NCBI GenBank assembly: GCA_023416335.1
Contig: JAEZHY010000053.1
Location: 1 to 64,000, forward strand
Source: Pseudomonadota bacterium
Lineage (GTDB): Bacteria > Desulfobacterota > Syntrophobacteria > Syntrophobacterales > Syntrophobacteraceae
Length of the DNA: 64,000 nucleotides
Reading direction: 5' to 3'
Shown: positions 16,275 through 24,371 of the stretch, one piece after another
Position numbering within the stretch: the first letter of the stretch is position 1
Layout of the letters: every line of letters starts with the position of its first letter
The notes under the pieces: model-generated
Databases searched by the model: none
What the model saw: the letters and a program-made list of their open reading frames with translations, nothing else
Told to the model about the DNA's origin: nothing
Made by a program: the position numbers and the translations under genes

Positions 16275-16420
16275 CCTGCGGAGGGTGGCCCAGGCAGCGT
16301 CTTTTTGCTGCCTGGGTCCGAAGGACAGGAGGGGAGGAGCCGAGTTCCCAGGGGAAACTTACAAGTTGAATCGACACAGTCTGTCGCCCCCTCTTGCCTC
16401 CGGCACGGGCAACAAAAGGA
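16275..16420 (+). repeat. Repeat family B, copy 2
   Basis: Close match to the block at 14-150, with the hairpin CCCAGGCAG (16289-16297) / CTGCCTGGG (16308-16316) and the following GGAGGGG region. The whole stretch 16130-17040 is made of repeats and carries no supported gene. Confidence 0.7.
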
Positions 16421-16555
16421 TGTTGCCCGTGCCACCCTCGCCAGCCGTTCACTTCTATTGAAGTTTCACAAAATCCTGGCCGCCATCCCCCATTCACCTC
16501 CGGTCCGCTGGTTCCCAAGGTCCACCTCATTGGCGTCAACTTAACAGAGGACTTC

Positions 16556-16692
16556 TTCTATTTAACCCTTTCAGGGTAAATACGATCGGGTGGCGCGCCC
16601 CTTTCCCAGGGTGGCGCTACGCTGACCCTGGGCTGAAATTATTTAGCGCTTTCAGCGCAGGAAACAAATCGGTTCGCTAAAGTTGATGCATA
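16556..16692 (+). repeat. Repeat family C, copy 2
   Basis: Contains AACCCTTTCAGGGTAAAT, the stem CCCAGGGT...ACCCTGGG enclosing GGCGCTACGCTG, and TTAGCGCTTTCAGCGC. Same module order as 7520-7790 and 61790-62062. Confidence 0.65.
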
Positions 16693-16807
16693 TCCGCTGG
16701 TTCCCAAGGTCCGCGGGGTGTTGCCCAAATCCCCGCGCTAGCTTCAGGTTGCGCACCGGATATGATTTAGTCATTCCGTCCCTTCTCTTCGATCAGGACA
16801 AGTTCAC

Positions 16808-16902
16808 ACCGGAATCCAGGCTTTGGGGCGGATTAATTGTGAATTCAAGGCATTAAAAACCCTGGTTCCCGGCTCAAAAGCACTGCCGGGATGACGGGTT
16901 GG
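16808..16902 (-). repeat. Repeat family E, copy 1
   Basis: About 95 bp that recurs in the opposite orientation at 26966-27062, with shared blocks CCGGAATCCAGGCTTT, TTGTGAATTCAAGGC and GGCTCAAAAGCACTGCC. Short pieces also recur near 53526 and 63090. Confidence 0.65.
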
Positions 16903-17049
16903 GGAGCTTGTTCGCAAAATGCCCGATAAGAAGCTTTGTCTCCATTTATAGAGTCTTCTCCAGTTCACTGCTCACAGTTCCCCGTTCACACTTCCAACCC
17001 CGGTCTGAATTTTTTTGCACCGGATCCCCATTATTTCAAAAACTAAGTA

Positions 17050-17078
17050 TTGACTCCGCAATTTGAGTCCATTACAAT
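17050..17078 (+). promoter_or_regulatory. Sigma-70-type promoter of the MarR gene
   Basis: TTGACT at 17050-17055 and TACAAT at 17073-17078 with the ideal 17-bp spacer. The predicted start, about 17085, lies only a few bases before the first ATG at 17089, implying a leaderless or very short-leader message. Confidence 0.7.
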
Positions 17079-17079
17079 C

Positions 17080-17094
17080 GTTATCACTATGAAC
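17080..17094 (+). promoter_or_regulatory. Probable MarR operator (autoregulation)
   Basis: GTTATCACTATGAAC shares 12 of 15 bases with the perfect palindrome GTTAACACTGTTAAC at 17589-17603. It covers the transcription start and first codon of the MarR gene, a position suited to repression. Confidence 0.5.
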
Positions 17095-17562
17095 GACATG
17101 CCCAAAACAGACGAACTTTTTATGTACCAGACTCGGCGACTGAAGGAACTGATCGAAGAGATTCTTCAGTGCTGCCAGATGCAGACCGGTTTTCTCTCCA
17201 GGAAATTCGGGATCCCTCAGGCCGAGTTGCGCTGTCTCCTCCTTTTTCGAGGGGAAAGATATCTCACAGTCAAAAGCATAGCCCAGAGAATGGACGTTGC
17301 CAAAAGCCGCGTTACCAAGATAATTAACGGTCTTACGGAGAAAAAACTCGTCGAGAGTTCCGATGACCCCAACGATGCCCGCGTAAAACTCCTTCGACTT
17401 ACCAACTCCGGATTTTCGAAGTGCGAAGAAATGGGCCAATATATCTGGGGAACCCACGAAAAACTGCTGCAGGAGATCGATCCCGAGCGGCGCAAGACTC
17501 TGATTTCTTCCCTCGATTTGCTCAGAGTGGGTATGGAAGCCGTAAAGAAGGAACTCAAATAA
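17089..17562 (+). CDS. MarR-family transcriptional regulator
   Basis: A winged-helix regulator of 157 residues from the ATG at 17089 (an ATG at 17098 is also possible; an in-frame TTG at 17050 is the -35 box and is rejected). The DNA-binding core is visible: LTVKSIAQRMDVAKSRVTKI as the helix-turn-helix and SSDDPNDARVKLLRLT as the wing, as expected for MarR. It precedes the DsrE2-TusA-membrane-Fe-S operon by 66 bases in the same direction. Matching palindromes over its own start and before the DsrE2 gene suggest it regulates both. The inducer is unknown; a sulfur species such as persulfide is a guess. Confidence 0.92.
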   Translation: MNDMPKTDELFMYQTRRLKELIEEILQCCQMQTGFLSRKFGIPQAELRCLLLFRGERYLTVKSIAQRMDVAKSRVTKIINGLTEKKLVESSDDPNDARVKLLRLTNSGFSKCEEMGQYIWGTHEKLLQEIDPERRKTLISSLDLLRVGMEAVKKELK

Positions 17563-17576
17563 TAGAGGTCCTTTTT

Positions 17577-17605
17577 TTGTCTCATATCGTTAACACTGTT
17601 AACTA
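17577..17605 (+). promoter_or_regulatory. Promoter/operator of the DsrE2-TusA operon
   Basis: TTGTCT (17577-17582) and TAACTA (17600-17605) with 17 bp between form a possible promoter. The perfect palindrome GTTAACA-C-TGTTAAC at 17589-17603 overlaps the spacer and the -10 box, so a bound MarR protein would block it. The palindrome is stronger evidence than the promoter boxes. Confidence 0.55.
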
Positions 17606-17628
17606 TTTAGGAAAGCAAGGAGACAGCC

Positions 17629-18186
17629 ATGTCAGAAGAAATGGCCAACGTCGAAGAGCAAATAACGCAGATGCGCGCGCAACTGGAAGCAATGTCCGGC
17701 CGGACCCCCGAAAACAAACTGTCTCTTGTCGTCTTCAGCGGGGACCTGGACAAGGTGCTCGCGGCCTTCGTGATCGCAACCGGAGCCATCGCGATGGGTC
17801 TGGAGGTGGTGATGTTCTTCACCTTCTGGGCGACGCCGGTCCTCAGGGACAAGAACAAAAGCGCGGGAGGCAAGGACCTCATGGGCACGATGTTCGGTCA
17901 GATGCTGCCCAGGGGCGCCGGCGCGGTCAAGCTCTCCAGGATGAACATGGGCGGTATGGGGACGGCAATGATGAAGTCCCTCATGCAGAAGAAGAACGTG
18001 GCATCGCTGGATCAGATGATCGAGATGGCCGGCCAACTGGGCGTACGGATCTACGTATGCGAGATGTCAATGGACCTGATGGGGTTCAAGCGGGAAGAGA
18101 TGATCGACTACCCCGACCTTGGTTTTGCCGGGGTGGCGAAATTCCTCGAAGAAGCGATGAACAGCAGAATTCAGCTCTTCATTTAG
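17629..18186 (+). CDS. DsrE2-type sulfur-relay protein (DsrE/DsrF-like)
   Basis: A 185-residue protein of the DsrE superfamily, DsrE2 branch. After a helical start (about 1-25), LSLVVFSGDLDKVLAAF opens the DsrE-like fold; a hydrophobic helix about 45-70 could be membrane-embedded; C144 in IYVCEMSMDLMG is in the place of the persulfide-carrying cysteine of DsrE. Known relatives pass sulfane sulfur together with TusA and rhodanese proteins. The TusA gene follows 11 bases later, supporting that role. AAGCAAGGAGACAGCC gives a strong ribosome site. First gene of a MarR-controlled operon. Confidence 0.88.
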   Translation: MSEEMANVEEQITQMRAQLEAMSGRTPENKLSLVVFSGDLDKVLAAFVIATGAIAMGLEVVMFFTFWATPVLRDKNKSAGGKDLMGTMFGQMLPRGAGAVKLSRMNMGGMGTAMMKSLMQKKNVASLDQMIEMAGQLGVRIYVCEMSMDLMGFKREEMIDYPDLGFAGVAKFLEEAMNSRIQLFI

Positions 18187-18197
18187 GAGGTTTTACG

Positions 18198-18440
18198 ATG
18201 AGCGCAGAAATGAAAGTGGACAAAACGATGGATCTGAAAGGCCTGCCCTGCCCGATGCCGGTGGTGAAGGTCAGCAAGGGAATAAAAGAAGTGCAGGTCG
18301 GCCAGGTGCTCGAAGCGATCACCACCGATCCTGGCGCGCTCGCCGATTTCCCCGCCTGGGCACGAACCAGCGGCAACGAAATCCTGCAAACCGAGCAGGA
18401 AGGCGGCACGATCAAGTTTTACATCAAACGCAAGGCTTAA
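18198..18440 (+). CDS. TusA-family sulfur carrier protein
   Basis: An 80-residue TusA/SirA-like carrier. The sulfur-binding motif CPMP with C18 lies in LKGLPCPMPVVK, as in all family members. TTAGGAGGTTTTACG precedes the start at 18198; a longer in-frame reading further upstream overlaps the DsrE2 gene and is rejected. TusA proteins carry sulfur as a cysteine persulfide between partners. Between a DsrE2 gene and a DsrM/DsrK-like redox pair it may deliver sulfur to, or accept it from, a membrane complex; tRNA thiolation is the alternative role of the family. Confidence 0.95.
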   Translation: MSAEMKVDKTMDLKGLPCPMPVVKVSKGIKEVQVGQVLEAITTDPGALADFPAWARTSGNEILQTEQEGGTIKFYIKRKA

Positions 18441-18506
18441 GCAGGCTTTCGGGCGCTCTCCGCAAGGAGTGCGCCCAGCCCCGCATGCAACGAATGGGGG
18501 GAACCC

Positions 18507-19214
18507 GTGGAAACCATATACTATCTGATCCTTGTACCAATGGTTTACGCCGCCTTTGCCGTATTCATCTTCGGCACCGCGGCCAGGCTCGTACACATCG
18601 TCCGCCTTCCCGTATATGCACCGACTCTGCAGGTTTTTGGCGCCGGGTCGGGTTGGGCCATGACCCTCTACGACACATTCACACTGCCGACAGTCAGGAG
18701 ACACAATCCCCCGCTCTGGTTTTTCCTGATGCTGTTCCACATCAGCTTCCTCCTCCTGATAATCGGCCATATCGAACTCTTCGCCAACATTGGCGTCTTC
18801 CAGGCGATCGCTCATGAGGTCTTCCTCGGCAGGGGATTTATCGGACTCATCCTGGCGATCGCATTGCTTTTCTTCCTCTTCCGCCGTTTTGTCTCGCCGA
18901 ACAGGGACCTCTCCGTTCCCGAAGATTATTACCTCCTCATCCTTCTTTTCCTGACGGTGATTTTCGGAAGCCAGATGGACTGGGCGAGAAGGTGGTACGA
19001 CTATTCCGAAATGACGGTTCAGGACTACAGGGCCTACCTGTACGGCATGCTGCTGCTGAAACCCGTTATTCCGCCGGCTCTGAGTACTTCCGGCCATTCC
19101 TTCATGCTGGTCCTTCACGTCTTTTTCGCCAATCTGTTTCTTATGTTTTTCCCCTTCAGCAAAATCATGCACTCCTTCCTGGCCTTGCCGGTCAACAAGC
19201 TGAGACGAGGTTGA
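18507..19214 (+). CDS. NarI/DsrM-like membrane cytochrome b subunit
   Basis: A 235-residue integral membrane protein with about five TM helices, similar in layout to the respiratory nitrate reductase gamma subunit (NarI) and DsrM. Histidines in membrane segments, FHISFLLLIIGHIELF and SGHSFMLVLHVFFANLF, are candidates for b-haem ligands. The next gene, one base away, is a DsrK/HdrD-like Fe-S protein, so the two should form a quinone-linked membrane complex. Shorter than DsrM of the DsrMKJOP complex, so a paralogue (compare TmcC, HmcE) is more likely than DsrM itself. Confidence 0.85.
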   Translation: METIYYLILVPMVYAAFAVFIFGTAARLVHIVRLPVYAPTLQVFGAGSGWAMTLYDTFTLPTVRRHNPPLWFFLMLFHISFLLLIIGHIELFANIGVFQAIAHEVFLGRGFIGLILAIALLFFLFRRFVSPNRDLSVPEDYYLLILLFLTVIFGSQMDWARRWYDYSEMTVQDYRAYLYGMLLLKPVIPPALSTSGHSFMLVLHVFFANLFLMFFPFSKIMHSFLALPVNKLRRG

Positions 19215-19215
19215 T

Positions 19216-20472
19216 ATGGACGAGAAAACGCGCGAAGAGTTGCTGAAGCTCTTCCGGAGCAAACTGACCCAGGCCATGACGCTCTACCTGGAAACCTGTT
19301 CCAGGTGCGGAGTATGCGTGAAGGCCTGCCACGTATACCAATCCATGCCCAAAGTGAAACATATCGCCGCATACAGAGCCGAGATCGTACGGCGCATCTA
19401 TAAGAAATATTTCAAAAAGCAGGGCAAATTGTGGGCTTCGCTCGGCGAATCCGCGGAACTCACCGACATGGCCCTCCAGGAACTCTACGACGCCGCCTAT
19501 TCCTGCACCGGCTGCAGGCGCTGCATGCTCTACTGCCCGTTCGGGATCGATACCCAGATGATCATGTCCATAGCCAAGCTGCTGCTGGTGGGGGCAAATG
19601 CCGAACCGGAAATGCTGACGATGCTGGCCGATATGTCCATAGAAAAAGGAAAGGCGCTCGACGTTTTCAAGGAAGGATTCCTCACCGGCATAAAAAACCT
19701 CGAAGCCGAGGTGCTCCGGAAGTGGAAAACCGAAGCCGGGAACAGAACGGTCATTCCCGTTGATGTCGAAGGCGCGGACCTCCTCTACGTTGCCCTTGCC
19801 GGGGCACACTCCATAATACCCGCTGCGGCTGTATTCAATGCGGCCGGGGAAAACTGGACGCTGAGTTTCTTCGAAGCAGTCAATTTCGGAGCTTTTGTGG
19901 GCGATCCGAGCCGTACCAGGCTGATCCTCGACCGCATAGTGAACGAGGCAAAACGGCTCAAGGTAAAAGAAGTATGCATCTGCGAATGCGGGACCGCTTT
20001 CAGGGTGATGAAGCAGCTTTCCGGAAAACAGCCGTTCAAGGTTTCCTCAGTTACCGAAGTCCATGCGCGCTACATCAGGGAGGGCCGAATCAGGCTGGAT
20101 AAATCCAAATTCCCTGAACCGCTTACCTATCACGACCCGTGCCAGATTGCGAGAAACGGGGGCGTGATCGACGAGCCGCGGTACATCCTGAAGAACCTGG
20201 CCGGCGACTTCCGGGAGATGTCGCCCGATCCGAAGTACAACTGGTGCTGCGGCGGAGGCGGAGGGCTTGTCGCCCTGGGCGAGGACACACTCGATTTCCG
20301 GATGAAATCCACGAAGGTCAAGGCCGAACAGGTCATGAAGACAGGAGCAAAGCTCCTGGTGACAGCCTGTGAGAACTGCCACACACAGCTCAGCAACCTC
20401 AACGATCACTACAAGATGGGCGTCGATGTCCGGTTCCTGACCTCCATGGTGGCCGATGCTCTCGTGCAGTGA
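19216..20472 (+). CDS. DsrK/HdrD-like Fe-S protein with CCG domains
   Basis: A 418-residue cytoplasmic redox protein. Two [4Fe-4S] motifs: C28-x2-C31-x2-C34-x3-C38 in CSRCGVCVKACH and C97-x2-C100-x2-C103-x3-C107 in SCTGCRRCMLYCPFG. The C-terminal half carries HdrD-type CCG features: CECGTAF, YHDPCQIAR, WCCGGGGG with C344/C345 and ACENCHTQL. In HdrD and DsrK such sites bind a special cluster that handles disulfides or DsrC trisulfide. Shorter than canonical DsrK (over 500 residues). It is the last gene of the MarR operon; the operon links sulfur carriers TusA/DsrE2 to this disulfide-type reductase. The physiological substrate is unknown. Confidence 0.92.
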   Translation: MDEKTREELLKLFRSKLTQAMTLYLETCSRCGVCVKACHVYQSMPKVKHIAAYRAEIVRRIYKKYFKKQGKLWASLGESAELTDMALQELYDAAYSCTGCRRCMLYCPFGIDTQMIMSIAKLLLVGANAEPEMLTMLADMSIEKGKALDVFKEGFLTGIKNLEAEVLRKWKTEAGNRTVIPVDVEGADLLYVALAGAHSIIPAAAVFNAAGENWTLSFFEAVNFGAFVGDPSRTRLILDRIVNEAKRLKVKEVCICECGTAFRVMKQLSGKQPFKVSSVTEVHARYIREGRIRLDKSKFPEPLTYHDPCQIARNGGVIDEPRYILKNLAGDFREMSPDPKYNWCCGGGGGLVALGEDTLDFRMKSTKVKAEQVMKTGAKLLVTACENCHTQLSNLNDHYKMGVDVRFLTSMVADALVQ

Positions 20473-20498
20473 CTTTGGAAAAGTGAGCGGTGAGCGAG

Positions 20499-20690
20499 GT
20501 AGGGTGGGCACAGAGCTTTATCGTGCCCACCGTCCGTCCCCTTGGAACCGGGCGGTAGGCGCAAGAAGGGATAGGGTAGCCCTGAGAGGCACAGCACGTA
20601 CCGGATACTATCCGACCTGCCGGGGCGGGGTTCCCAAGCCGGGAGCTTGGGAACCAGTGGATGTAATATTCTTAAAGCAACAGCTTTGGG
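20499..20690 (+). repeat. Composite repeat family D, copy 1
   Basis: Modules in order: GTAGGGTGGGCAC (20499-20511) with GTGCCCACCGTCC (20523-20535), then CACAGCACGTACC, CCTGCCGGGGCGGGGTTCCC, then a CTTAAAGCAACAGC end. The same order recurs at 61620-61790 and 63130-63330 and in reverse at 47086-47272. It separates two gene ends and may terminate transcription through its stems. Confidence 0.65.
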
Positions 20691-20695
20691 TATCG

Positions 20696-21073
20696 CTAAT
20701 GAGCACACGTTCCGCCGGCATGCCCCGGGCAGCTGAAATCGGCCTGGAATTCCGGCAACTCTCCATTGATGATCCTGACCACGTTCTGCCCGACGGTACC
20801 GTTGGTTACGAGATAAACCTTAATCCCGAGGGCATGAAGTTTGGAAAGGGCACCTCTTCCGATTCCGCCGACACCGACCGCATCGATTTCGCGTCCGCCA
20901 AAAGCTTTGAGCGGCTGACACATTCCCTGACTATGGTGCAGGTCGTTATTCGCGATCTCCTCGACATTTCGGGATTCGGAATCCACGATCACAAAACCGG
21001 GAGCCGATCCGAAGTGCCCGTAGACCGTGCTTTCAAGCCCCCGAAGATCTTCCGTGGGAAAACAAATTTTCAT
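20696..21073 (-). CDS. NifX/NifB-type dinitrogenase iron-molybdenum cofactor-domain protein
   Basis: A 125-residue protein of the NifX/NafY/NifB-C-terminal domain family (ribonuclease H-like fold). Recognisable: MKICFPTEDLRGLESTVYGH, a Gly-rich AVGVGGIGRGAL segment and a C-terminal ACPGH-like tail, here FSCPGHAGGTCAH. The ATG at 21073 is chosen because GGAGG precedes it by 7 bases; an upstream start at 21091 lacks such a site. Stand-alone members of this family occur widely in anaerobes without nitrogenase and are thought to handle Fe-S or Mo-Fe-S clusters. No nif structural genes are visible here, so a nitrogenase role is not implied. Confidence 0.88.
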   Translation of the reverse strand: MKICFPTEDLRGLESTVYGHFGSAPGFVIVDSESRNVEEIANNDLHHSQGMCQPLKAFGGREIDAVGVGGIGRGALSKLHALGIKVYLVTNGTVGQNVVRIINGELPEFQADFSCPGHAGGTCAH

Positions 21074-21138
21074 TACGTTCCTCCAATTCACCAGCGCTGA
21101 CCAAAAATTATGCAGGAGCCTCGAATTCGTCCATCGAT

Positions 21139-21270
21139 CCTAATGATTAGGGGTGTTTCGTCAATCAATTTCTGCACCGGTCCAAATCGGCGGAACAGCG
21201 CTACCGGATTGGCGGACCCATAACGAGCACCGGCTTAACGAAATGGTCTTTACAAAATTAACATAATTTT
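21139..21270. promoter_or_regulatory. Two palindromes between divergent genes
   Basis: CCTAAT-G-ATTAGG at 21139-21151 and AAAATTA-ACA-TAATTTT at 21254-21270 are perfect inverted repeats in the 393-bp gap between the NifX-like gene and the secreted protease gene. Either could bind a dimeric regulator; no clear -35/-10 pair was found to anchor them. Confidence 0.3.
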
Positions 21271-21466
21271 ACTCTTCCCGAATTCAGGAATAAATGATTA
21301 TAGTCGTTTACAGGCGCCTGATTTCAATCTGGAGCATACGGCCCTATCCAGCCTCGTTTTTTAATTCACTTAGGAAAATTTATTTAACATTTCTCCCAAT
21401 TCTGCCGATGGATGATTGGGGCGTAGTGTTGTCGCAATATTTTCAAAGCAAGCACGAGGTACTTCA

Positions 21467-23956
21467 GTGAAACGGGAACATACGATCCGGCAGAGTGTTC
21501 TCCTGTTGGCGGCAGTCTGGCTGCTGCTCATCTCCGCCTCTCCTCTCCCCGCAGCTGATGAAATGCTGCAGGCCGAATTACAGCCGCATATCGCAAAGAG
21601 ACTCCAGGCGCTTCGGGAAGAAATTGCTGCGAACGGGTACACATTCACGGTTGGATACTCACCGGCAATGGACCGCCCGATCGAGCAATTGTGCGGTCTC
21701 AAACCGCCTCCGGCCCCTCTGACCGGACAGGAAAGCACACTGGTGGCGGAAAGCACGGAGCCCGCTCTTATGGCCGCCGGTCTCCCCGCGTCCTTCGACT
21801 GGAGAGATCGGAACGGTTTGACTCCTGTAAAAGATCAGGCTTCCTGCGGCGGCTGCTGGGCATTCGGTACGGTCGGGCCGCTGGAAAGCCAGATAAAACT
21901 CAAGTGCGGCATCACGGTCGATCTTTCCGAGCAGTATCTCATTTCCTGCAACCTCGATGGATACTCATGCGCAAACGGCGGTTGGTGGGCACACGATTAT
22001 CACTTGAACGAAAGCGGCCGGGATAACAACGGACCGGGCGCGGTCCTGGAAGCCGACGATCAATTCAAGGCCACCGATTCCACGTGCGGAGGCCCGTACA
22101 CCCATCACTACAGAATCAACAGCTGGTCATATGTCGGGAATTACTACTCTGTGCCCTCAGTCCAGGCGATCAAGCAGGCGATCTACAACCACGGTCCCAT
22201 CAGTGCCGCGATTTATACGGGCTCCAAGTTTAACGCCTACTCATCGGGTATTTTCAATTCGAACGAATCCGGAACGGTAAACCACGCTATTGTCCTGGTC
22301 GGCTGGAATGACGACCTCGGGACGGATAACGGATACTGGATTCTCAGGAACTCGTGGGGGCCGTACTGGGGTGAGAGCGGATACATGAAAATCCGCTACG
22401 GAACGAGTCAAGTGGGATACGGGGCAGCTTACATCGATTTTACCTGTCCCAACGCGCCGACCACAGTCCCGACGGTCGGAACTCCGGTGTATTCCTCAGT
22501 CTCCACGACATCGGCCACGCTCGGAGCCACCATCACGGCCGGTCTGCCTATAACTTCAGCCGGTATTGCTTATGGAACGAACCCCAATCCGACCTCGGGA
22601 ACCGGCGCCGCCCCCACTCCGGGACTCTGGGCTTATACAGTGGATGTTTCAAGCCTCTCGCCCAATACACTCTACCATTTCCGAGGCTATGCATCCAACG
22701 CCATTGGAATTAGCTATACGGCCGATACCCCCTTCACCACGGTTCCCACAGCACCGTCGACTTCGACCGCGACCGGAATAACCAGCACCGGCTTTTCCGC
22801 CAATTGGACGGTCCCTTCCGGAACAGCAACGATAACAGGCTACCAACTGGACGTATCGACGAACTCGTCTTTCTCCTCCTTCGTAACCGGCTATAACAAT
22901 CTCTCCGTAACGGGCACGAACCAGGCCGTCTCGGGCCTCAGTGCCGGTACTACTTACTATTACCGAGTAAGGGCGGTCAATGCCGGAGGCACAAGCGTCA
23001 GTTCCGGTTATGTTACGGTCACCATACCGACAGCCGTTCCCCCTACGATCGATACTCCCACCTCGTCTTCGGTCGGCACCGCATCCGCTACGCTCGGAGC
23101 GATAATAGAATCAAACGGCGGTTCGACCGTCACAGGGTCCGGCGTGGCCTACGGGACGGCAGCCAATCCAACTACAGCGGGTACCAAGGTCACCAGCGGA
23201 ACGACCGGTGGAACTTTTTCGGTGAACGCGACAGGCCTGGCATCCAATACGCTTTACCACTACCGGGGATATGCTTCCAATTCGGTCGGCATCGGCTACA
23301 CGGCGGACGCCACATTCACAACCGTTCCCGGCGCCCCCACGGCGCTCGTTGCGACAAGCGTCAACGTAACCGGTTTTACGGCAAACTGGTCCGCACCTTC
23401 CGGGACGGCTGCAATCTCCAGCTATCTCCTGGATGTTTCGACGAGTTCTTCGTTCTCGTCCTATGTTTCGGGCTACAATGGGGCGGTCCTTGCCGGAACG
23501 GGCAGCACCAGTGCGGTTTCAGGTTTGACCGCAGGTCGGACTTATTATTACAGGGTTCGCGCCGTCAACGCCGGCGGCACGAGCACCTATTCGTCCGTCA
23601 TCACCGTCGCTCTGCCGGGCAGCGGTCTCTCGGTGACCACACCCGCCGGCGGTGTGTACTGGCCGGCGGGATCGAGCCAAACGATTTCGTGGACTTATGC
23701 GGGTACCCCCGGCTCGAACGTAAAAATCGAGCTGCTGAAGGAAGGCAGCCTGGTTTCTGCGTTATCTTCGAATACCACGATCGGATCCGGAGGCGCCGGC
23801 TCCTGGACTTGGGCCATATCTCCCGTGCTGCCCGGCGGAAGTGACTATCAGATCCGCGTTACGAGCACTTCAGACGGCACCGCTACGAGTACTAGCCAAC
23901 AGTTTGTACTCGTTAAAGACCTTTCGCCCGTCCTGGAATTGCTCTTGTCCGACTGA
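21467..23956 (+). CDS. Secreted papain-like (C1A) cysteine protease with fibronectin III repeats
   Basis: An 829-residue exported protein from a GTG at 21467 (ribosome site CACGAGGT); the in-frame TTG at 21416 would hide the signal peptide. Signal peptide about 1-29. A propeptide-like region precedes the catalytic domain about 107-312, which has the full papain set: Q124, C130 in SCGGCWAF, H273 in VNHAIVLVGW and N295 in LRNSWGPYWG. Then come about four Thr/Ser-rich fibronectin III-like modules with repeated GYASNxxGIxYTAD and YYYRVRAVNAGGTS motifs, and a last beta-rich domain beginning about 700 with VTTPAGGVYWPAGSSQTISW, resembling Kre9/KNH-type modules. Probably a surface or secreted peptidase. 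The modules are recent duplications by their similarity. Confidence 0.93.
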   Translation: MKREHTIRQSVLLLAAVWLLLISASPLPAADEMLQAELQPHIAKRLQALREEIAANGYTFTVGYSPAMDRPIEQLCGLKPPPAPLTGQESTLVAESTEPALMAAGLPASFDWRDRNGLTPVKDQASCGGCWAFGTVGPLESQIKLKCGITVDLSEQYLISCNLDGYSCANGGWWAHDYHLNESGRDNNGPGAVLEADDQFKATDSTCGGPYTHHYRINSWSYVGNYYSVPSVQAIKQAIYNHGPISAAIYTGSKFNAYSSGIFNSNESGTVNHAIVLVGWNDDLGTDNGYWILRNSWGPYWGESGYMKIRYGTSQVGYGAAYIDFTCPNAPTTVPTVGTPVYSSVSTTSATLGATITAGLPITSAGIAYGTNPNPTSGTGAAPTPGLWAYTVDVSSLSPNTLYHFRGYASNAIGISYTADTPFTTVPTAPSTSTATGITSTGFSANWTVPSGTATITGYQLDVSTNSSFSSFVTGYNNLSVTGTNQAVSGLSAGTTYYYRVRAVNAGGTSVSSGYVTVTIPTAVPPTIDTPTSSSVGTASATLGAIIESNGGSTVTGSGVAYGTAANPTTAGTKVTSGTTGGTFSVNATGLASNTLYHYRGYASNSVGIGYTADATFTTVPGAPTALVATSVNVTGFTANWSAPSGTAAISSYLLDVSTSSSFSSYVSGYNGAVLAGTGSTSAVSGLTAGRTYYYRVRAVNAGGTSTYSSVITVALPGSGLSVTTPAGGVYWPAGSSQTISWTYAGTPGSNVKIELLKEGSLVSALSSNTTIGSGGAGSWTWAISPVLPGGSDYQIRVTSTSDGTATSTSQQFVLVKDLSPVLELLLSD

Positions 23957-24000
23957 CCGGAAGGCTGCGCGGGAAATCACATCGAAATTCAGCACATCAT

Positions 24001-24033
24001 CCTGTTGAACCGGATTTGATCCGGTTCAACAGG
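24001..24033. terminator. Perfect 15-bp hairpin after the protease gene
   Basis: CCTGTTGAACCGGAT (24001-24015) pairs with ATCCGGTTCAACAGG (24019-24033) around a TTG loop, 45 bp after the protease stop. No T-run follows, so factor-independent termination is not assured; it may be a 3' stabilising stem. Confidence 0.5.
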
Positions 24034-24110
24034 CATCAGCGCCAACTATTCCCGATCTGTATTGAAAATTCAAAAAAATCCATCGCAATCTCTTCAGATC
24101 TCCTTTTTTG

Positions 24111-24139
24111 TTGACCCCGGACATTGCGAGATTTATTAT
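24111..24139 (+). promoter_or_regulatory. Sigma-70-type promoter for the ABC exporter
   Basis: TTGACC (24111-24116) and TATTAT (24134-24139) with a 17-bp spacer. The leader to the chosen ATG at 24372 would be about 225 nt, long enough for a regulatory element, though none is recognised. Confidence 0.55.
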
Positions 24140-24371
24140 CCTCGCACTCTTCTCCACTAATTTGACATAAGCATATGAAATTCCATAGAAAGACCGTCAC
24201 ATTAAGTGAGGCTTTCCAATTCGGGAACCAATGAGGGCACACGTCCGCCTTTTTCCTGGACAGGCGCTGCTGCGCGCTTCGGCGGTCCCGGGGATTTCTG
24301 TTTTTGCTGAAGAAGATGATTCTTGTACTACCCTTTTGGCAGGAAAGGCGGCGGGCAATTCGCACTCTGGA

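Noticed and set aside
20579..20640. CCCTGAGAGGCACAGC as the start of a TPP riboswitch
   Set aside because: The CTGAGA-like match lies in repeat family D, the second conserved part is absent and no thiamine gene follows.
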